DNA of 64,000 nt from Hyposmocoma kahamanoa (Eukaryota; Arthropoda; Insecta; Lepidoptera; Cosmopterigidae). Of this stretch, positions 58,428 to 64,000 are shown piece by piece. The translations under genes were made by a program, and so were the position numbers. The notes beneath the pieces are model-generated. The model worked only from the letters and a program-made list of their open reading frames with translations. It searched no databases and was not told where the DNA came from. Within the stretch, counting starts at the first letter, position 1, and every line of letters starts with the position of its first letter. The DNA lies in assembly GCF_003589595.1 (NCBI RefSeq), contig NW_020653852.1:5250255-5314254 (forward strand). The letters are read 5' to 3'.

Positions 58428-58715
58428 GACCACCTACCTTTGATCTACGATTTAACCTACGTCAAAAACACACAATTTATATTCCCCAGAAGCAAGAGAG
58501 ATTTGTGTTGTAAATACCACCAAAATTTTAATTTCTTTTTAATTGGTCACCCAGTATACATACTTTCTATTTACAATGAAACATTGTTAGATAATGATGT
58601 TGTATAGTTACGTATAAACTGCAATACAAAGATTATGACGACATAAAAGACCTGTTATGTCACTTGTCACCTGCTAGGTTCCACCGTCGCTTGCCTTTAT
58701 GAGTTTTTTAACACT

Positions 58716-58960
58716 TTCCATCATCGGACTACACGTAGCTGCTTTTCTACCCCTACATTGTAGATATTCCAAGGATTCACACGAGGCGTTACGCTTCCAC
58801 GTTCATATGACGAACGCCTATGGAGAGGTATTTCCTGAATGATATAACTTGGACCTTTACAAGGCGAGAGTGAATAGGTATTATTTAGGTGTGCATTCTT
58901 CATCGTCGACCTCATCGTCACTTTCCATCAAGTGAGATTGAGGTGAAATGGGCACTTATT
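58716..58960 (-). repeat. Dispersed repeat family I copy, minus strand
   Basis: gttacgcttccacgttcata, aggcgagagtgaataggt and tcactttccatcaagtgaga are inverse blocks of 14132-14345. Confidence 0.6.
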
Positions 58961-58964
58961 TTTA

Positions 58965-59110
58965 ACCGACTTCAAAAAGGAGGTTTTTGCGAACCGATTT
59001 CTAAAGGTGACAAATTAGAGGGTGAATCCGATTTTTTTGAATTTCACCCACTTTCCTTTGACGTAGACTTTGATCATTCCTTCCCTGGTCTCTTCATATG
59101 TAAATCCAAT
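58965..59110 (+). repeat. Family J-like fragment
   Basis: aaccgacttcaaaaaggagg followed by cgaaccgatttctaaaggtg; distantly like 11490-11830. Confidence 0.5.
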
Positions 59111-59703
59111 GAAAATAAAACACATCGAAAATGAATAAGCGAATTTTATCGGTTTTTTTATAAAAAAAATATTATTTATAAAAAAGAGCGCAATATTTCA
59201 ACGACCCACACGACTATTGGTTTGACTTCTCGGTTCATATTTAACTTATAGATCAAGAGTAGTTAAAATGTTGAAAACGTTGTAATTATCTACCAAGTAT
59301 CTCAACTAGTCCGGTAGTTACACAACCTCCATGCTTCCCACAACCTACTTCTACGTCCAATAGGAGACTGTTGCATTCACCGTTCACAGAATGGTCCATT
59401 GACTTATCAATTCCTTTTTTGCCATATACGTGTAATGGTAAGCGCGTTATGGATTGCTATCAATGGTAATGTCCGTCAATGTTTACTTGAAATTGAGACC
59501 GGTGGTTTAATATAGGCCTTGCGGTAACGTTGAGGTTGTAAAGTAGAATTTTCTTTGATCTTGCAATTTTATTGACTTAGATTTGCGTGAGACAATGCCG
59601 TTCGTTATAAGTTACATACTTTTACTTCGTATTAAAATTTTATGTTCAATAATCGGTTTTCAAATTGTTTTTCGAAATATATTTCGAAGTTCAATTTAAG
59701 ATT

Positions 59704-59752
59704 TTTTTTTTTAATACAAAGTGACGGGACGCACAAGTCTTGCGCCTGCACA
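59704..59752 (-). repeat. Family A SINE-like fragment, 3' end only
   Basis: ttttttttaatacaaagtga and cgggacgcacaagtcttgcg: the last ~50 bp of family A. Confidence 0.7.
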
Positions 59753-60000
59753 CGGCGCCTTATCCTGCTAGCCCTACAGACTTGCGCGAGACAGACACAA
59801 AGCGCGAGATACTGCTATATATAGCTCATAGATACTCGTGCTTTATCGTTCTTCCACCAGTCCCGCCCTGTCATGCTAGCTCTGCAGGATAGAGATGGGA
59901 TGGAAACCATTTGAGGTTTGGTCATGTAGAAAGAATGAATGCTGGTAGATTGACAGCACAAATTTATAGAGCGAATGTAAATGGAAGCGCGGGGAGTCAA

Positions 60001-60440
60001 AAGTCAAATATTCATTTATTCCATAGATAAAATTTTTACGCTAGAAAACGTCATTTTTAAGGTACTGCTAGTTCACTACGCTGACCTCCCTGAGAAGAAC
60101 GAGTAAGAAACTCTAGGGATTGCTCTTTTCAAGTAAAGTTAAATGCTATAGAATACATTTTGAATCGTATTTGTGTCGAATCTAGACTCATGTTGTCTTT
60201 CCATACAGCTTTATCTAACACGTAGTCTACAATTTTGTAATATGACTTTTGAATGAATGAATGAATGCTCCGGTATCTTATTGTATAAACGTATACAGTT
60301 CCTCATAAAAGAATCGTTTACCTTAGTTAAACGAAAACGTGGTACCATGAGTTTGGACTTAGTTCTAATATAGAGGTAGTATATATCTCCTACTGGGGAT
60401 GTCAGGATACCAATAAAAAAAGATAGTGATGGAAGTGGTG
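60001..60440 (-). mobile_element. Jockey-like non-LTR retrotransposon, C-terminus and 3' UTR
   Basis: On the minus strand, TKSKLMVPRFRLTKVND followed by SFMRNCIRLYNKIPEH is the same protein as at 16102-16284 and extends further upstream. The frame then breaks at a TGAA microsatellite (60252-60267). The 3' UTR with inverted gagtttcttactcgttc ends near a gtcaaa repeat at about 59997-60010. Dead 5'-truncated copy. Confidence 0.7.
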
Positions 60441-60453
60441 GAAGCAATTGAGA

Positions 60454-60757
60454 TTTTTTTTTATAATATCAAGTGACGGGACGAACAAGTGGTGCGCCTG
60501 ATGGCAAGCTTCATGCCTGTTCATAACAATTGCAGTGCCATTCAAGAGCTTTAAATCGCATGGATCTTAGGAACACCGCTACTGCTCCTGTCACCCTGAG
60601 ACATAAGTTGACTAGTCTCATTATGTGCCTGTAATTTCACCAGCACCTTCCAAACCGAAACGCAGTAATGTTTACATTACTGCTTGGCGGCAGAAATAGG
60701 TAAGGTGGCAGTAACTCCGCGGACGAACTCTTTCACAAGGTGCTCTACTGCTACTAA
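60454..60757 (-). repeat. Family A SINE-like copy, full length
   Basis: tttttttttataatatcaag to caaggtgctctactgctact. One of the best preserved: both hairpin regions and both ends are present. Confidence 0.88.
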
Positions 60758-60785
60758 ATGGTTGTCAATATTTTTGCGTTTTAGG

Positions 60786-61071
60786 CATTGACTTACAAAT
60801 AAATGGACGACGGGTCTAATACAAAAAACACGAAAAAAATGTCCCAAGTCAACCTATTTAAACGTAGTGACATGTAAAGGAATATGAAAAAGCTAAAACG
60901 TTGAATTTAAATTGTAATGTCATCGCAGTACTGTCTAATTTTGCTTGCTTCGCTGTCAGTCGAACAAACGAAGACTCAAGCGTGAATGACGCTCTGTATA
61001 CGATTTTAACGCCCTATAAGTTCGGACACTTTTTAGCGCGGACCCGACGTCCATATAATTGTAAGTCAATG
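60786..61071. mobile_element. hAT-type MITE, second copy, 8-bp target duplication
   Basis: Same termini as 21158-21385 (CATTGACTTACAAATAAATG and its inverse). Flanked by GTTTTAGG at 60778-60785 and 61072-61079. It is longer than the first copy by about 58 bp. Confidence 0.88.
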
Positions 61072-61127
61072 GTTTTAGGGCTCTAAATGACTGCAACTGC
61101 CATAGATGTGACCTTACCAAAAATATC

Positions 61128-61485
61128 TCAAATGGCTGGTTGATTTCGCATAACAGTGAAATTGTCGTATATATATACGGAATAATAATACATTTTGGAA
61201 AAATTATATAGTAAAAATGAGAATACATTGATTAGTATATATAAAAATGTTCACAATAGAATAAAACACAAACTTACCTCGAAATATTACAAGAAAAACC
61301 GCTGTATTCAATATGTACTTTACATAATATACTAATGATTTTTTTCTTTATATCAACTGAACTAAATAGAACGCTTATAGTTTTGTTATACATTTTCCAA
61401 ATGGCTTTGATATCGTTTGTAAAAACATAATTGTGAAATAAAGCCAGTGTGCCTGACCCGCGCAATAAAACCGATACAGTACGGG
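61128..61485 (+). repeat. Family B repeat copy
   Basis: tggttgatttcgcataacag, cttacctcgaaatattacaa, atatcaactgaactaaatag and gaaataaagccagtg; the third copy in the window. Unlike the others it is not directly preceded by a clear family A tail. Confidence 0.7.
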
Positions 61486-61559
61486 AAAAAAATTATTCGA
61501 GCTGAGGTAGTATCGCTTAATGATTAAATCTAAATAGGTACAAGCAAAATTAAACTACG

Positions 61560-61830
61560 GCTCAGAGGATGCTACATCTCCTGGTTTCGCGCCATGTTTA
61601 ACGACGTCTGTTGATTCCAAAGCTAGATTTCTTCTCAATTTAGATTTGATCCAAGTTAACAGGCTTTGCGTGCATACCGTTAAAAGTGTACACTGCTGGT
61701 CACGGGTTTTCTCTAAGGAGAAAGCCTACACACGTTTTCCAAGGGTTGGACTGGAACTTTTTCGACACACAGGTTTCATCACGATATTTTTCTTCATCGT
61801 ACTAAATGCTTAAGCTTGTGTGGTTATGTT
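61560..61830 (-). repeat. Degenerate tRNA-derived SINE body, minus strand
   Basis: tacacacgttttccaagg, tcgacacacaggtttcatca and cgatatttttcttcatcg are the inverse of the tail region of the 27193 SINE type. Confidence 0.45.
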
Positions 61831-61924
61831 GTATGCTTGCAAATATTGTTTCGTGACCTTTCTTAGGGCCTTAATTAAAAATCAGTGCTGGGAACGCATT
61901 TTGAGAACTGCAAAGCAAGAGTGA

Positions 61925-62162
61925 CCCAGTTCAAGAAATCACTTAGTCCATTTTTTAGTTTCTGGATATTGCACATTCGTTTTATTTTTTGTCTTTGAAG
62001 CGACTTTAACTTATTTTTTAAAATTTTATTTTTTTAAACATGACATAGATAAATACTTGTTAGAGATAAAACGATGAGAATAAACCATAGCAAATGTATC
62101 AGCAAATGGTGGTGATTGTGCTTAAAGTCCCTTAATGGACTTAGAGATTTCTTGAATTGGGG
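61925..62162. repeat. Fold-back element, ~240 bp
   Basis: CCCAGTTCAAGAAATCACTT at the left pairs with the inverse of AGAGATTTCTTGAATTGGGG at the right; pairing extends through AGTCCATT. Confidence 0.7.
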
Positions 62163-62186
62163 CATTCAGCGCATCCGGCCCAGTCT

Positions 62187-62268
62187 AGGCCCAATGCGCA
62201 ATGGGAACTTCACACTCAGCATTAAATTATTTCATGATGAATTGTAATTTCCATTGCGCATTGGGCCC
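62187..62268. repeat. Short fold-back, ~20-bp arms
   Basis: GGCCCAATGCGCAATGG and its inverse CCATTGCGCATTGGGCC, about 40 bp apart. Followed by aaattacagcccaaaccctc, a sequence of lepidopteran repeat type. Confidence 0.75.
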
Positions 62269-62336
62269 GCTTGGAAATTACAGCCCAAACCCTCTCATTG
62301 TATGAGAAGGCCTGTGCCGAACGGTTACCATACTGT

Positions 62337-62425
62337 AGTAGTGCTATTATTGTTATTAATAGTATACACTAACTATTTACTTTATTATTTATTATTATTT
62401 ATTACTATTATTATTTACTGTATTT
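62337..62425. repeat. TTA/ATT-rich low-complexity tract
   Basis: Imperfect tatta/ttatta units; ORF over it is spurious. Confidence 0.7.
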
Positions 62426-62747
62426 TCGTCAGCCTATCGGCTGGTGTGAACCACAATTAAGTACCGAATCAAGTAAATAAGAGCCTATTTCGTCCTCTCC
62501 TATCAGCATGAACTTTCTGATAATGTGGCATGTATTTCAAATTACAACTTTGTGCAAGGTAATGTAGAGGCTTTTTTTATAACTTAATAATTTGAGGCTA
62601 TGGGGAATACGATTAGGAATAACGCCTGTTGTGGAAAGAACAATTTGGGATAACATGTACCTTTTGTTGTCGCCAAATTCTTATTATTAAACACATAATG
62701 TTGGGCAATCATACGTTTAAGCCGCATTTATACCATAAAAGGGTTGA

Positions 62748-63195
62748 AAGGGTTGTAACCCTAACTAGCCGTGAACAGGTTCACGGCAATGAAATGGGAA
62801 ACTTCCGGTCTACAAAATTTACTAAAGAAGTAAAGTTTAAAGAAAGGCCCTAAATGGGCCGAGTAACTGAATTACAGATTTAGGTACACGAAGGCTGTAG
62901 ATTTATAAATTATTACACGTGATTTAGATTATTAAATGATTACAAACGTAGTAATGAACCAGAATTAGCGATTATTCGCGATGGAATTTGGAACAGCTCC
63001 GACTGTTGTGGCGGTCGAGTTGAGATTGACCGTGGTACGAAAACAAAATGAGATAGTGAGGGAAGATGGAACAATTCAAATTTAAAATTTAAATACATGT
63101 AAAATAAAAAATGATAGGATACAAGCGGAGAGAGGCGATACAAAGAGGTGAGATGACGGTGTAAGGAGATCACACCGTCACAGGGTGTCATTTTG
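62748..63195 (+). repeat. Dispersed repeat family G copy
   Basis: gaacaggttcacggcaatga, acttccggtctacaaaatt, gaaaacaaaatgagatagtg, gagatgacggtgtaaggag and tcacaccgtcacagggtg; second copy of 53175-53645. Confidence 0.65.
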
Positions 63196-63373
63196 TTAAA
63201 GGTTTTTATCACAAATTTCTGATTGCATGTGTTATTTGTTTAAATCATTTAGTCACACAATCTTACAACAATCTATGCAAGAGATCTTTACAAATACGGA
63301 AAAGGAAACGCTACGCACCAAATCGACTTACCTCAACACTTATTGACTTAGATACCGCTGATAATAACAAATT

Positions 63374-63601
63374 CTAGTACACCATCACCAGCTTGCTTAC
63401 TACAGCTGGTTTGTGCTCAACGTAATGAACAAAACATTGGTTCTGAATTTCTCGAACAGCAATAATAAACTGGCGCTGTGCACCTAATGATAGGTTCCGC
63501 AGTTGTACACAATTTGCACCATGCCGCACGCGATCAGTTCCAGTCGAAGAGATAGGAATGCGAGCCAGATCGGATGATAGTACACGCCTTCGTTTTATCA
63601 A
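63374..63601 (-). other. Unrecognised 75-codon ORF
   Basis: Starts MIKRRRVLSSDLARIPISST on the minus strand. Codon use and base composition are more gene-like than average here, but I recognise no family and see no convincing splice sites. It could be transposon coding debris. Confidence 0.2.
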
Positions 63602-64000
63602 ACTATAGGGGTCTTATGAAAACAGTATAGAAAAAAAAGGAAAACCTTTGCGTGTATGTGGGGAAAGTTGAACAAGTTTCTTTCAATTTTCTCGGACGAC
63701 CTATCTGGCCCAACGGTTTGTACTGTGAATCTGGATGAGGAGAATAATTGAGTGAATTCCTATTTAAGTTAAATCCAGTTAAGTCTTATTTTATTCTGTT
63801 TATCATAACAAATTTTTGTTACAAGAAATAGAAGTAAACGTTAAACCTTTTCTGGAAAACTAAGTAAACGTCTCGATTTCGTCGTCGTTCAGCTATTGAC
63901 CGCTAGATGGCAGTGCATTGAATGAAATTTTAATATAAAATTAAAATGTCGTAACTTGCAATAATAGGTAATGAACTTACAACAATATGCCAACTGAGTA

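Noticed and set aside
58113..64000. Search for the next Hil exon (charged coiled-coil segment)
   Set aside because: No plus-strand frame with an acceptor and the expected acidic/arginine-rich sequence was found; the exon is presumably beyond the window.

Overview
The window is AT-rich, intron-rich animal nuclear DNA, almost certainly from a butterfly or moth. Three things point to Lepidoptera: the insect-type LIM gene, the 3' ends of lepidopteran-style non-LTR elements (RTE, R1 and Jockey-like), and tRNA-headed SINEs plus the 'accgacttcaaaaaaggagg' repeat that is widespread in that order. Nothing bacterial is present: no operons, rRNA, CRISPR arrays or long intact ORFs. No species is assigned.

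The only confidently recognised host gene is a plus-strand ortholog of Drosophila hillarin (Hil), a LIM plus transglutaminase-like cytoskeletal protein. Three coding exons lie at 32728-32877, 43142-43331 and 57922-58112. They join in phase to give 177 residues: the whole LIM zinc-binding domain and the conserved linker after it. Coding introns are about 10.3 and 14.6 kb. The exons for the transglutaminase-like domain lie beyond the right edge. A 5'-UTR segment starts at a splice acceptor at about 32610, so the true first exon is upstream; a GC-rich patch at about 2885-3190 is a speculative candidate. At the far left, 247-360 may be the last exon of a different gene.

The rest is mostly transposon debris. 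From 0 to 16 kb there are scattered SINE-like 'family A' copies, an RTE tail and Jockey-like debris. At 16947-19710 sits a nearly full-length hAT element (ZBED5/SCAND3-like transposase) with matching TIRs and an 8-bp target duplication, its gene broken by frameshifts and a nonsense codon. From 20 to 32 kb there are hAT MITEs, several fold-back elements and SINEs. At 33534-34337 is a 5'-truncated R1-type retrotransposon inside a 16-bp target duplication, in the first coding intron of Hil. At 41780-42157, also in that intron, is a 378-bp element with perfect 21-bp TIRs and the start of a THAP domain, so probably a deletion derivative of a P-like transposon; it is exactly flanked by perfect 48-bp direct repeats. 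At 47797-48412, in the second coding intron, is a 616-bp hAT-type MITE with an 8-bp duplication and a retrotransposon tail inside. A TTA-flanked MITE lies about 20 bp past the exon 3 donor.

The dominant repeat is family A: about 30 copies of up to about 300 bp on both strands, with an A-rich 3' end. Its consensus by eye has two internal hairpins and no obvious pol III B box. Several copies are nested in, or interrupted by, other repeats, which gives a relative insertion order.
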